Assembly: GCA_902506565.1 (NCBI GenBank)
Contig: LR732703.1
Span: 622,030 to 686,029, forward strand
From: Burkholderiales bacterium 8X
Lineage (GTDB): Bacteria > Pseudomonadota > Gammaproteobacteria > Burkholderiales > Burkholderiaceae_C
Direction of reading: 5' to 3'
Length of the DNA stretch: 64,000 bases
The position numbers and the translations under genes were made by a program. Below, piece by piece: positions 45,563 through 54,454 of this stretch (its first letter is position 1; every line of letters starts with the position of its first letter). Under the pieces are notes generated by a model. The model ran no database searches. It was not told the origin of the DNA and was given only the letters and a program-made list of their open reading frames with translations.

Positions 45563-46360
45563 TCAGCGGCGGGCGTGCGCCGCGAGGAATTCGCGCAACT
45601 CGCGCTGGCACTCGTCCGGTCGCTCCACCGGCGTCCAGTGACCGCACTTGGCGAGCACCACCACCCGCTTGCTGGCGGCACGATGCAGCCGGTCGGACAT
45701 CGCGCGCACCGATTGCGGCGGCGCCACGCCGTCCTCGTCGCCGGTCACCAGCAGCGCCGGCGCCTCGATGTTCTCGATGGCGGCCGGCTCGGCTGCGGCG
45801 AGCGCCTCGCAGCTGCGCGCATAGGAATCGCCGTCCTGGCGCATCAGGCTTTCGCGCACGAAGGCCATCGCGACCGGCTGGCGTTGGCGGGTCTCGGCCG
45901 AGACGGCGGCCTTCATGAGGGCCTCGGTAATCTCCTGCATGGCGGCTGCGCCGTCGCGCGCCTTCGCGGCTCGCGCCTTCATCGCCGTGCGGGCCGCATC
46001 CGGCGGCGCGATCAAGGGGCCGAAGAGCGCCATGCTCGCGACCCGTGCCGGTTGCCTGGCCGCGATGTGCTGGCAGACGATGGTTCCCATCGAATGACCG
46101 AGCCAATGCGCGCGGGCGATGCCGAGGCGTTCGCAGACGGCCGTCAATGCCTCCACATAGCGCTCGATCGAGAGCGGGCCCTCGGCCCGTTGCGAACGGC
46201 CGCTGCCGGGCAGGTCGACACGCACCACGCGATGCCTCGCGAGCGCGGGCATCAGCGGCGTCCAGGTGTTCGAGCTGCCGCCGAGGCCGTGGACGCAGAC
46301 GACGGTCGGGCCTTCGCCCTCGTCCTCGACGGCGAGCCGTTCGATGGTGTGGAAGGTCAT
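45563..46360 (-). CDS. Alpha/beta-fold hydrolase
   Basis: A 265-residue hydrolase with the standard order: oxyanion loop VVCVHGLGGSSNTW, VVRVDLPGSGRS, nucleophile elbow in LGHSMGTIVCQH, acid region VTGDEDGVAPP and catalytic His in KCGHWTPVERP. Similar to 3-oxoadipate enol-lactonases and related C-C or ester hydrolases. It overlaps the fumarylacetoacetase-family gene by 4 bp, so the two are translated together. Substrate unknown. Confidence 0.91.
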   Translation of the reverse strand: MTFHTIERLAVEDEGEGPTVVCVHGLGGSSNTWTPLMPALARHRVVRVDLPGSGRSQRAEGPLSIERYVEALTAVCERLGIARAHWLGHSMGTIVCQHIAARQPARVASMALFGPLIAPPDAARTAMKARAAKARDGAAAMQEITEALMKAAVSAETRQRQPVAMAFVRESLMRQDGDSYARSCEALAAAEPAAIENIEAPALLVTGDEDGVAPPQSVRAMSDRLHRAASKRVVVLAKCGHWTPVERPDECQRELREFLAAHARR

Positions 46361-47235
46361 GAGGCTTCGATCCGGTTCTCGATGGCGCCGATACCGTCGA
46401 TCTCGATGCGGACGACATCGCCCGCACGCAGCCAGCGCGGCGGCTTGAGGCCCATGCCGACGCCGGCGGGCGTGCCGGTCGCGATCACGTCGCCGGGGTG
46501 GAGGGTGATGCCGCGCGAGCAGGTCTCGATCAGCGTCGGTATGTCGAAGATCATGTCGCGCGTCTGGCCGTCCTGGCGCAGCTCGCCGTTGACCCAGCCG
46601 CGCACCCGGGTGGCGCGGCCGTCGAGCTCGTCGGCGGTGGCGATCCACGGGCCCATCGGGCAGAAGGTGTCGAAGCTCTTGCCGAGGTCCCACTGCTGGT
46701 GGCGCATCTGCACGTCGCGCGCGGTGACGTCGTTGACGATGGTGTAGCCGAACACATGGTCCATGGCGCGCGAGGCCGGGATGTCGCGGCCGCCTCGGCC
46801 GATCACCACCGCCAGCTCGGATTCGTAGTCGATCTGGGTCGATGCGCTCGACGCTGGCAGCTTCACGGCATCGTGCGGGCCGATCACGCATTCGGCCAGC
46901 TTGCCGAACACGATCGGCCATTGGTCGGCCTCGCTGCGTTCGGCGCGAAACACCGAGCCGGAGAGTTCCGCGGCATGCGCGTGGTAGTTGCGTCCGACGC
47001 AGAACAGGCTGCGCAACGGGCGCGGCAGGGGAGAACGAAGGGTGATCGCATCGACCGGCAGGCGGGCGCCCGAGGCCTGCGGCAAGGCTTCGCCGCGAGC
47101 CGCGGCCTGCACCAGCGGCAGCACGCCCAGGAGGGCCACCGGCTCGGACACGGCCAACGGCGCGGCCTCGCGGCCGTCCGGCGAGATCGTGCCCACATAA
47201 TCGCGGCCGCCCCAATTCCAGCTTGCCAAACGCAT
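46357..47235 (-). CDS. Fumarylacetoacetate hydrolase family protein
   Basis: A 292-residue FAH-fold enzyme. Features: FCVGRNYHAHAAEL, then the metal-binding segment DYESELAVVIGRGGRDI, GYTIVNDVTARDVQMRHQQW, FDTFCPMGPW and the end TGTPAGVGMGLKPPRWLRAGD. These enzymes hydrolyse C-C bonds in 3-ketoacids or act as isomerases/decarboxylases of ring-cleavage products. Start at 47235 with GGAG upstream. First gene of the fourteen-gene operon; the operator palindrome 47307-47326 lies about 75 bp upstream. It might also complete homogentisate breakdown started by the HPPD operon, but the pathway link is not established. Confidence 0.92.
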   Translation of the reverse strand: MRLASWNWGGRDYVGTISPDGREAAPLAVSEPVALLGVLPLVQAAARGEALPQASGARLPVDAITLRSPLPRPLRSLFCVGRNYHAHAAELSGSVFRAERSEADQWPIVFGKLAECVIGPHDAVKLPASSASTQIDYESELAVVIGRGGRDIPASRAMDHVFGYTIVNDVTARDVQMRHQQWDLGKSFDTFCPMGPWIATADELDGRATRVRGWVNGELRQDGQTRDMIFDIPTLIETCSRGITLHPGDVIATGTPAGVGMGLKPPRWLRAGDVVRIEIDGIGAIENRIEAS

Positions 47236-47306
47236 CGACTTTTGTCTCCATGTGTCTTCGGTCTTGCCGCAAGGTGCCGGCCGCCGGAAGATCTCGGAAG
47301 TCACGC

Positions 47307-47326
47307 TTTGAGACTTGCGTCTCAAA
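47307..47326. promoter_or_regulatory. Perfect palindrome, candidate operator of the TetR-hydrolase fusion
   Basis: TTTGAGAC-TTGC-GTCTCAAA: two perfect 8-bp arms with a 4-bp centre, between the divergent FAH-family gene and the TetR-fusion gene. A typical size and place for a TetR-type site controlling both directions. Confidence 0.72.
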
Positions 47327-47402
47327 ACCAAGGCCGCATCATATGGGCCATGCTCGACAAACCACAAGCGTGATCGAACGCGATCCTTACCGTACAAACC
47401 CG

Positions 47403-48986
47403 ATGGCGAAACTCAGACACAAGCTGACCGAACCCCCCGTCGCACCCGAAAGCGGCACGCGCGCCGAAACCTTCCAGCAGCTGCTGCAGGCGGCCATGGA
47501 GATCATCCGCACCAGCGGGCACATTCCCTCGGTGGCCGAAGCCGCGATGCGATCGAAGGTGTCGCGGGCCACGGCGTACCGCTACTTCCCGAGCCGGAGC
47601 GCGCTGGTGACCGCGGTGGTCGACAGCTCGCTCGGCCCGGTCCGCAAGCAGGCCTCGGATCAGCCGAACGGCAGGGACCGGATCCACGAGCTGTTCCTGA
47701 AGACCTTTCCGAGGTTCAAGGAGTTCGAGCCGCAGATGCGTGCCGCAGCGCAGCTTTCGCTCGAGCAATGGGGCCTGGAGCGGGCCGGGTTGCTCGAAGA
47801 GGAGCCCTATCGGCGTGGCCACCGCGTGCGCATCCTCGAACATGCGCTGGAGCCGATGGTGCCGCTCTTGCGGCCCGACCTGCACGACCGGCTGCACAAG
47901 GCGTTGTCGGTGGTCTACGGCATCGAGCCCTACGTGGTGCTGAAGGACATCTGGGGCATGCGGGATCGCGAGGTGGAGCGCTGCGCGATGTGGATGGCCG
48001 ATGCGTTGATCGATGCCGCGCTGCGGCAATCGGGCTCGCCGGAAGGCGATGCGCCACCGGTCGAGCCTTCACGGCATTCCGAGGCGCCCGATGCGGCATG
48101 GCTCGACGAGCAGTACGACAACCGCGCGCGCATTCCCGAGCATCCGTCGATTCTTCGCTACTGGGCCGATGCTTCCGCGAAGGCGCTCGCGAGGCCGGAT
48201 TGGGTCCGCGACATCCCCTACGGCCCGGCCGCGAGCGAGCGGCTGGACATCCTGCCTGCCAAGCCCGGCGCGCCGGTGTTCGTCTACATCCACGGCGGCT
48301 ACTGGCGCGCACTGGACAAGCTCGACCATGCCTTCCTGGCACCGCCGCTGGTCGACGCCGGCGCCTTGTTCGTGCAGCTGAACTACGCGCTGTGCCCGGA
48401 GGTCGACATCGAGCACATCGCGCGACAGATGGTGCAGGCCCTCGCCTGGGTGTACCGGCATGTCGAAGCACATGGCGGCGATCCGGAACGGATCGTGGTC
48501 GGCGGGCATTCGGCCGGCGGGCATCTCGCGACGCTGCTGTTGCTGTGCGACTGGAAGCAGGTGGCGGCCGATCTGCCGGACGACCTGGTCAAGTCGGCAC
48601 TGTCTATCTCTGGCGTGTACGACCTGGAGCCGCTCCGGCATGCGCCCTTCCTGGCCAAGGACATCCGACTCACCGAGGCATCCGCGCTGCGCTTGAGCCC
48701 GCTCGCGATGCTGACGCCCGGACAAGGCACGTTGGTGACCGTGGTCGGAGCCGACGAGAGCGAGGAATTCCTGCGGCAGGCCGCTGCGATCGGGCAAGCC
48801 TGGGGTCCGGAGGTCGTCGTCGCGCAGGAGCGGGTGGCCGACCGCAATCACATGAGCGTGCTGGGGGACCTGGCGGACCCGGCTTCGGCTGTGCATCGGC
48901 GCGCCTTGCAGCTGCTCGGTCTCGCCAAGTCGGCGTCGAATGGGGACGAGGCAAACGCGATGGTCGGCGCCGAGGACGCTTCATGA
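47403..48986 (+). CDS. TetR-like DNA-binding domain fused to an arylformamidase-like alpha/beta hydrolase
   Basis: A 527-residue fusion from the ATG at 47403; an in-frame ATG at 47343 with AAGG nine bases before it would add 20 residues. Residues 20-75 are a TetR helix-turn-helix: FQQLLQAAMEIIRTSG, SVAEAAMRSKVSRATAYRYFPSRSAL. An all-helical part follows to about 215. From about 235 a hydrolase of the kynurenine-formamidase/carboxylesterase type: oxyanion motif HGGYW (His297), nucleophile GGHSAGG (Ser370), Asp in VVGADESEE and His in RNHMS. The stop overlaps the next start (ATGA). A regulator that contains its own hydrolase domain is unusual and suggests direct sensing of substrate or product. 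Confidence 0.9.
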   Translation: MAKLRHKLTEPPVAPESGTRAETFQQLLQAAMEIIRTSGHIPSVAEAAMRSKVSRATAYRYFPSRSALVTAVVDSSLGPVRKQASDQPNGRDRIHELFLKTFPRFKEFEPQMRAAAQLSLEQWGLERAGLLEEEPYRRGHRVRILEHALEPMVPLLRPDLHDRLHKALSVVYGIEPYVVLKDIWGMRDREVERCAMWMADALIDAALRQSGSPEGDAPPVEPSRHSEAPDAAWLDEQYDNRARIPEHPSILRYWADASAKALARPDWVRDIPYGPAASERLDILPAKPGAPVFVYIHGGYWRALDKLDHAFLAPPLVDAGALFVQLNYALCPEVDIEHIARQMVQALAWVYRHVEAHGGDPERIVVGGHSAGGHLATLLLLCDWKQVAADLPDDLVKSALSISGVYDLEPLRHAPFLAKDIRLTEASALRLSPLAMLTPGQGTLVTVVGADESEEFLRQAAAIGQAWGPEVVVAQERVADRNHMSVLGDLADPASAVHRRALQLLGLAKSASNGDEANAMVGAEDAS

Positions 48987-50191
48987 AGTTGCAGGCCGTC
49001 CATATCCCGCCGGGGCTGCGCGGCGATGACCTGCCGGTCGGCGTCTCGGGCGCCGTCGATATCGTCATCGAAGACGGCAAGGTCGGCAAGGTCCTGCCGA
49101 GCGACGCGTCGCCACGGGGCGTGTTGCTGAGCGCACCGGTCGACCTCCACACCCACATCGACAAGAACTATTGCGTACACGAGGTCGGCGCCGCGGAGGG
49201 CGATCTCTTCGCCGCGATCCGGCGCATGGCGGTCTACAACCAGAACCTGGCGGCCCACTTGCGGGTCGAGCGCATGGCGCGCGCGCTGGAAGAAGTCTGG
49301 CAATTCGGAACCCGCGCCCTCAGGACCCACATCGATTGGGGCGAGCCCGAGGCGCCGCCCGCGCTGGCGGCCGCCTGCCGGCTGCGCGAGCAATGGCATG
49401 GACGCATCGACCTCCAGATCGTCGCGCTCACGCCGCTCGATGTCTTCGCGGAGTCCGAAGCGGCCGAGCGCATCGGGGAGCAGGTCGCGGCAGCCGGCGC
49501 GGTGCTCGGCGCCTTCGTCTATCGCAACGACGACCTGCACGCCAAGCTCGATCGTGTCTTCGCAGCGGCGAAGCGCCACGGGTCGATGCTCGACTTCCAT
49601 GTCGACGAAGGGCTCGATGCCGATGCGCGCGGCCTCGAGGCCATCGCCGAGCTCACCCTGTGCCACGGGCTCGAGGGACGGGTGGTGTGCGGACATGCCT
49701 GCTCGCTCGGCATCCAGCCGGCAGGCGATGCGGCGAACACGATCCGGCTATGTGCGGAGGCCGGCATCCACCTGGTCGCCTTGCCGACCACCAACCTCTA
49801 CCTGCAAGGCGCTTGGGACGGCACGCCGGTCCAGCGGGGCATCACCCGGATGCGGGAAGCCCGCGCGGCCGGCATCGGCATGAGCGTGGCGACGGACAAC
49901 GTGCAGGACGGCTTCTATCCGTACGGCAGCTACGACCTGATCGAGACCTTTTCGCTCGGCGTGCAGGTCGCGCACCTGGCGCCTGCGATGAACTGGCTGG
50001 AGGCGATCACGGTGGCACCGGCACGCGCCATGGGCCTGGTCTGGGACGGACGAATCGCGCCCGGCTGCCCGGCCGACCTGTTGCTGCTTTCGGCGACGGC
50101 GGATCATGAGCTGCTCACGCCCGCCGGCCGAAGTCGCACGGTGATCCGCTCGGGCCGGGCGCTCACGCCGCTGCCACCGGCGCAGGTCTGA
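48983..50191 (+). CDS. Cytosine deaminase-like amidohydrolase
   Basis: A 402-residue metal-dependent hydrolase of the CodA group: metal site in VDLHTHIDKNY, RTHIDWGEPE, DFHVDEGLDADARGLEAIAE (the HxxE-type region), VCGHACSLG and MSVATDNVQDGFYPYGSYD. These are the elements of cytosine or N-isopropylammelide deaminases. It is co-translated with the TetR-hydrolase fusion (4-bp overlap), so the two form a unit divergent from the long operon. Its presence supports a heterocyclic or pyrimidine-like substrate. True substrate not determinable from sequence. Confidence 0.9.
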   Translation: MKLQAVHIPPGLRGDDLPVGVSGAVDIVIEDGKVGKVLPSDASPRGVLLSAPVDLHTHIDKNYCVHEVGAAEGDLFAAIRRMAVYNQNLAAHLRVERMARALEEVWQFGTRALRTHIDWGEPEAPPALAAACRLREQWHGRIDLQIVALTPLDVFAESEAAERIGEQVAAAGAVLGAFVYRNDDLHAKLDRVFAAAKRHGSMLDFHVDEGLDADARGLEAIAELTLCHGLEGRVVCGHACSLGIQPAGDAANTIRLCAEAGIHLVALPTTNLYLQGAWDGTPVQRGITRMREARAAGIGMSVATDNVQDGFYPYGSYDLIETFSLGVQVAHLAPAMNWLEAITVAPARAMGLVWDGRIAPGCPADLLLLSATADHELLTPAGRSRTVIRSGRALTPLPPAQV

Positions 50192-50221
50192 CCGGCGGAG
50201 GCGCGCGGCTTTCGCGGAAAG

Positions 50222-50905
50222 CTATTCGATACCGGCCGCGCGCAGCATCTGCTGCGTCACTTCGCGAAGCAGCCGCTCGCGCTGTTCGTCCCCATCCAGT
50301 GCGCCGGGCTTGAAGAGCCGGACCTGTTCCGCCTGATCGGCATAGAACTGGGTGGTCGCCCACAGGTGGAACAGGAACACCAGCGGATCGACCGGCGCCA
50401 TCTCGCCGCGCTGCACCCAGCTGCCGATGACGGCCGCGGCCTGCTCGGTGCGGCGGCTGCTGGTGCCCATCAGCGCATGCGCGACCGGGCCGCCGCGCAT
50501 CATCTCGGCCGCGAAGATGCGCGAGCGCTGCGGATGCTCGAACGAGAACATCATCTTGCGGCGGATGTAGTCGCTCAGCACCTTGCGCGGCTCGAGCGCT
50601 TCGTCCGCATAGCCGAAGACATTGATCCAGTCGTCGATGATGTCCTGCAGCACCTGCCGGTAGAGCGCTTCCTTGCTCTCGATGTAGTAGTGGAGCTGCG
50701 ACTTGGAAAGGCCGGCGCGTTCGGCGATGGCCTGCGTGGTCGCCCCGATCGGTCCGTCGGCCGCGAACACCTCGACGGCCGCCTGGTAGATCTGCGCCAG
50801 CGTCTGCGCGTACTTGCGCGAGCGCCCGCGCCCGCCGGCCGTCACCTCGTCGGACGCATCGGCCACCGGATCGTCGATCGGCGGCGGGACTGAAGGCGAA
50901 GGCAT
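50222..50905 (-). CDS. TetR-family regulator, RutR-like
   Basis: A 227-residue regulator. The DNA-binding part reads IYQAAVEVFAADGPIGATTQAIAERAGLSKSQLHYYIESKEALYRQVL, close to RutR/YcdC, and the C-terminal region fits the YcdC_C ligand domain (FSFEHPQRSRIFAAEMMRGG). RutR senses uracil or related pyrimidines. It is the last gene of the leftward operon starting at 56903. A partial match to the RutR box in that operon's promoter suggests feedback control. Confidence 0.9.
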   Translation of the reverse strand: MPSPSVPPPIDDPVADASDEVTAGGRGRSRKYAQTLAQIYQAAVEVFAADGPIGATTQAIAERAGLSKSQLHYYIESKEALYRQVLQDIIDDWINVFGYADEALEPRKVLSDYIRRKMMFSFEHPQRSRIFAAEMMRGGPVAHALMGTSSRRTEQAAAVIGSWVQRGEMAPVDPLVFLFHLWATTQFYADQAEQVRLFKPGALDGDEQRERLLREVTQQMLRAAGIE

Positions 50906-50945
50906 GTCGTTAAGGCGGCGAGAAAAAGCGGGACGGTTCGTCGGG

Positions 50946-51911
50946 TCAGAGGTGTACCGCCAGGCTATCGCCCCGTGCCCGCGAGCAGCACAAGGCCACG
51001 CGGCGGTGGCGTTCGCTGGTGGTCAGGCAATGGTCCCGATGCTCGGCTTGTTCGCCTTCTGCATCGACCACGCAAGTGCCGCACAGCCCTTGTTCGCAGG
51101 ATACCGGGATCACGATGCCGACCTCGTGCAAGGCCTCGACGGCGCTCTGGCCGGAGGCGACCGGAACGCGGATGTTGCTGCGGGTGAGTTCGAGGCTGAA
51201 GGCCTTGCCGGCCGACGCGGCGTCGCCGCCCTCGGGCGCAGCGAAGAACTCCGCGTGAATGCTGTCTTCGGGCCAGGCGGAGGCGGCCCGCCGCACCGCC
51301 GCCATGAAGCCGCCGGGGCCGCACAGGTAGAGATGGCGGCCCGGCTCGTGCTCGGCCAGCAGGCGGACCAGGTCGATCTTCTGCTCGGGCGTTCCGTCGT
51401 CCAGGTGCAGCCGCACGTGTGGTGCCAGGCCGGGCTCGTTCAAGGCGCCTGCGAAGGCCAGGTGCCCGGTGCTCCGCGCGAACACGCAGAGCGTGAAGGC
51501 TTCGCCCGCTTCGAGCAGCGCCTCCGCCATCGCGAGCAGCGGCGTGAGGCCGATCCCGCCGGCCAGCAACAGGTGATGCCGGGCGCCGTTCGCGATCGGA
51601 AAGGTATTGCGCGGGCTGCTGGCGCAGATCAGGTCGCCTTCCTTCACGCGTTCGTGCATGGCGGCCGAGCCGCCGCGGCTCGCGGCTTCGCGCTTGACGC
51701 CGATCAGGTAACGGCCCCTGCTGCGGTCGGGCGCAGCGGCCAGCGAGTAGGGGCGCGCGAAGCCGCCCGGCATCCAGACTTCGACATGCGCACCGGCTTC
51801 GTAGCCGGGCAGCGCGCGTCCCCACGGGTGGACCAGCTCGAAGGCCAGGATGTCCGGCGTCTGCCGCGTGATGCGCTCGACCCGCAGGGTCAGCATGCGT
51901 TCCGCACTCAT
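50946..51911 (-). CDS. Flavin/2Fe-2S oxidoreductase of the phthalate dioxygenase reductase (VanB) type
   Basis: A 321-residue reductase. FMN domain with FARPYSLAAAPDRSRGRYLIG, NAD domain with LLAGGIGLTPLLAMAEAL and YLCGPGGFM, and a C-terminal ferredoxin domain with the cluster motif CEQGLCGTCVV plus a fourth Cys in VALCCSRA. It passes electrons from NADH to a ring-hydroxylating or demethylating oxygenase. No oxygenase component is encoded next to it, so the partner must lie elsewhere. Between the RutR-like regulator and the ABC receptor in the operon. Confidence 0.93.
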   Translation of the reverse strand: MSAERMLTLRVERITRQTPDILAFELVHPWGRALPGYEAGAHVEVWMPGGFARPYSLAAAPDRSRGRYLIGVKREAASRGGSAAMHERVKEGDLICASSPRNTFPIANGARHHLLLAGGIGLTPLLAMAEALLEAGEAFTLCVFARSTGHLAFAGALNEPGLAPHVRLHLDDGTPEQKIDLVRLLAEHEPGRHLYLCGPGGFMAAVRRAASAWPEDSIHAEFFAAPEGGDAASAGKAFSLELTRSNIRVPVASGQSAVEALHEVGIVIPVSCEQGLCGTCVVDAEGEQAEHRDHCLTTSERHRRVALCCSRARGDSLAVHL

Positions 51912-51945
51912 GGACGTGCTTCGATCGAGGGCAAGGCCTGTCTGC

Positions 51946-52956
51946 TCACTTGCCGGTCAACTGCTTGCGCACGTCGAGCCCGGTCCCCTTGTTGACGAAC
52001 TGGGTGGTGAACGCGTCCTCGGGCTTGATCTGCCCCGCCGTGAAGAGGCCTGCCTGCACCGTCTTCGCATGGAAATCCTTGATGCGTGCCGGGCTGATCG
52101 CGCCGATGCCCTGGGTCGCGGCATCGCCGCTGTCGATGTGCTCGCGAAGGATCGCGATCGACTTCTCGGTGTAGGCCGGCGTGATGTCCGGATTGGTCTG
52201 GCGGATCATCTCGTCCGCCGCCTTCCGGTCGCCGTACAGGTAGTTGTACCAGCCGATGTTGCTGGCCTCGACGAAGCGCTTCACCACGTCCGGCTTCTTG
52301 TCGACCAGGTCCCTGCGGGTCTCGATCACCATGCCGTAGGTCGACCAGCCGGCATCCGCGAGCGAGAAGGACACCGGCTTGAAACCCGCCTGCTGCTCGA
52401 CCGAGATCGGCTCGGAGGTCGCGTAGCCCTGCTGCACCGCCTTCTTGTCGGCCAGGAACTGCGAGAGGCTGAAGTTGTACGGCCGCACCTGCTCGTCCTT
52501 GAAGCCGTAGGCCTTCTTCATCCACTGGAAGTAGCTGATCTGGCCGTCCTTGGCCATCAGGATGGTCTTGGCCTTGGCGAGGTCCTCGAACTTGTCGTAG
52601 CCCTGGCCCGGATGCGCGATGAGGATCTGCGGGTCTTTCTGGAAGTAGGCCGCCACCACGGTGGTGGGCACGCCCTGCTTCAGGTTGTCGAAGGCCATCA
52701 GCATGTTGCCGGTCATCAGGAAGTCGACCTTGCCGGCCGGCAGCATCGGGCGATTGTTGACCTGCGGGCCGCCCTGCTGGATCGTGACGTCGAGGCCGAA
52801 CTTCTTGTAGGTGCCGTCGGCCAGCGCCTGGTAGAAGCCGCCATGCCCCGGCTGGGCTCGCCAGTTGGTGGCGAAGGTGACCTTGTCCTGGGCAGAGGCG
52901 GCGCTGCAAACGAGCAGGGCGGCCAAGCCGAGGACGTGAAGGGCTGTTTTTTTCAT
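51946..52956 (-). CDS. ABC transporter substrate-binding protein, NMT1/THI5-like
   Basis: Periplasmic receptor of 336 residues; start at 52956 opens a signal peptide (TALHVLGLAALLVCSAASAQ). Mature sequence VTFATNWRAQPGHGGFYQALADGTYKKFGLDV is the typical pyrimidine/taurine/nitrate-class motif, then GKVDFLMTGNMLMAFDNLKQG. It goes with the permease at 54444 and ATPase at 55288 in the same operon. Given the RutR-like regulator and the creatininase-type enzyme, a pyrimidine, hydantoin or creatinine-like ligand is plausible but not shown. Confidence 0.92.
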   Translation of the reverse strand: MKKTALHVLGLAALLVCSAASAQDKVTFATNWRAQPGHGGFYQALADGTYKKFGLDVTIQQGGPQVNNRPMLPAGKVDFLMTGNMLMAFDNLKQGVPTTVVAAYFQKDPQILIAHPGQGYDKFEDLAKAKTILMAKDGQISYFQWMKKAYGFKDEQVRPYNFSLSQFLADKKAVQQGYATSEPISVEQQAGFKPVSFSLADAGWSTYGMVIETRRDLVDKKPDVVKRFVEASNIGWYNYLYGDRKAADEMIRQTNPDITPAYTEKSIAILREHIDSGDAATQGIGAISPARIKDFHAKTVQAGLFTAGQIKPEDAFTTQFVNKGTGLDVRKQLTGK

Positions 52957-53023
52957 GGGATGTCTCCGGTGGCTGGTGGACGAAAAATAAAGGCGCGAGG
53001 ACCCGAGAACGTGCGATGGCGGT

Positions 53024-54454
53024 TCAGCCCGGGCGGGCCATGTCATGCCGCCAGCCGCGCGTCTTGCCGGGGTTCATCAGACCCATCGGGTCGCTTTGCT
53101 GCTTGAAGGCGATCTGCCGGTTGTCGATCGTCTTCATGCCGCCGTCCTCGATGGTGACCACATGGGGGTTGAAGATCTGGCAGCCGCCTTGCGATTCGAT
53201 CTCGCGCATCAGCTCGTATTGATGGTCGATGCCCTTCCAGCGAACCAGCAGGATGCCGAAGGTGCCGAACTCGCCGCCGGCCCGGGCATGGTCCTGGTGT
53301 TGCAGCACGTCGTCGCCGAAGATCTCCAGGTGCCGCTGCACCACCGCCGGATCGAAGGGCTGGGCGTAGGCGACCTGCAGGTAGGTCCAGCTGCGATCGA
53401 GCTTGAGGGCCTGCAGGGTGGTGTGGTTGTAGGCGCATTCGTAGGCCGGCGGCAAGCCGGCGGCGAGCAGCTCGGCCTCGGTACCGGCCATCGAGATCCG
53501 GCCGCCATGTGCCGCGACCAGCGACTCGAATTTCGGCATCGAGGCCGGCGCCACCATGGTGAAGGCCGCATGGCCATCCGGCGGAAAGCGATCGCCCATG
53601 CTGGTGTAGAAGGGCGAGAAGCGCGCCTCCACCGTCGACAGCAGGAAGAGGTCGAGCGCCGGCGTGCTGGCCGCACAGGCGAAGTCGAGCGCCTTTCGAT
53701 AGCTCGGGAACAGCGCCGTGCCATGCACCCATTCGACCGCTGGGCTCAGCGCCACCTCGACATCGAGGATCACGCCGTTGGTGCCGAAGGCATGCTGCAC
53801 CTGCTGGATCTCGTCGCCGACCAGTTCGATGACGCGGGGCTCGCGCTCCACCGTCATGACCCGGGCGCGCAGCAGGTTGCCGGGGTCGCGCAGAATGCCG
53901 TGCCGCATCGAGCCGATGCCGCCGAAGCCGCCGGATATGAAGCCGCCGATGGTGGCGACATGCCAGGTCGACGGCCACATCCGCAATGCCTGCCCGGTCT
54001 CCCGCGCCGCCATCTCGATGTCGTACATGCGCGCGCCGGCCTGTGCACGGATGCGGCCGGGCTGGATGTCGAGCACGCGCGCCATGCCGCCGACTTCCAT
54101 CACCAGCCCGCCTTGCAGGGGCACGCACTGGCCGTAGTTGCCGGTGCCGCCGGCACGGATCGTGAGCGGCAGCTTTCGGCGTGCCGCGACGGCGCAGACC
54201 TGCCGCACATCGTCCTCGGTGCTCACCTTGACCACCAGGTCGGCGACGCAGTCCGAAAGTTCCGCCGACAGGATCGGGCTGTACCAGAAGAAGTCCTTCG
54301 AATGCTGCTTGCGCTGCGCCGGCCGGGTGAGGACATTCAGGCCGCGCAGGTCGGCCTGCACCGCATTCCAGTCGACCGAGTCGAGGTCGTACGGAAAGGC
54401 CTCCCTGCCGACCTGCGCAGGCAGGGGGCGTGCAATGGTCGGCTCAGCGCTCAT
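53024..54454 (-). CDS. FAD-binding oxidoreductase (VAO/GlcD superfamily)
   Basis: A 476-residue flavoprotein. FAD domain: RRKLPLTIRAGGTGNYGQCVPLQGGLVMEV, ATIGGFISGGFGGIGSMRHG and HAFGTNGVILDVEVALS. The C-terminal substrate domain ends IAFKQQSDPMGLMNPGKTRGW, as in the 4-cresol-dehydrogenase/GlcD group. It lacks the metal-binding HVGDGN motif of the D-2-hydroxyacid dehydrogenase at 8222, so its substrate differs. It overlaps the permease gene by 11 bp. No signal peptide; cytoplasmic. Confidence 0.9.
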   Translation of the reverse strand: MSAEPTIARPLPAQVGREAFPYDLDSVDWNAVQADLRGLNVLTRPAQRKQHSKDFFWYSPILSAELSDCVADLVVKVSTEDDVRQVCAVAARRKLPLTIRAGGTGNYGQCVPLQGGLVMEVGGMARVLDIQPGRIRAQAGARMYDIEMAARETGQALRMWPSTWHVATIGGFISGGFGGIGSMRHGILRDPGNLLRARVMTVEREPRVIELVGDEIQQVQHAFGTNGVILDVEVALSPAVEWVHGTALFPSYRKALDFACAASTPALDLFLLSTVEARFSPFYTSMGDRFPPDGHAAFTMVAPASMPKFESLVAAHGGRISMAGTEAELLAAGLPPAYECAYNHTTLQALKLDRSWTYLQVAYAQPFDPAVVQRHLEIFGDDVLQHQDHARAGGEFGTFGILLVRWKGIDHQYELMREIESQGGCQIFNPHVVTIEDGGMKTIDNRQIAFKQQSDPMGLMNPGKTRGWRHDMARPG

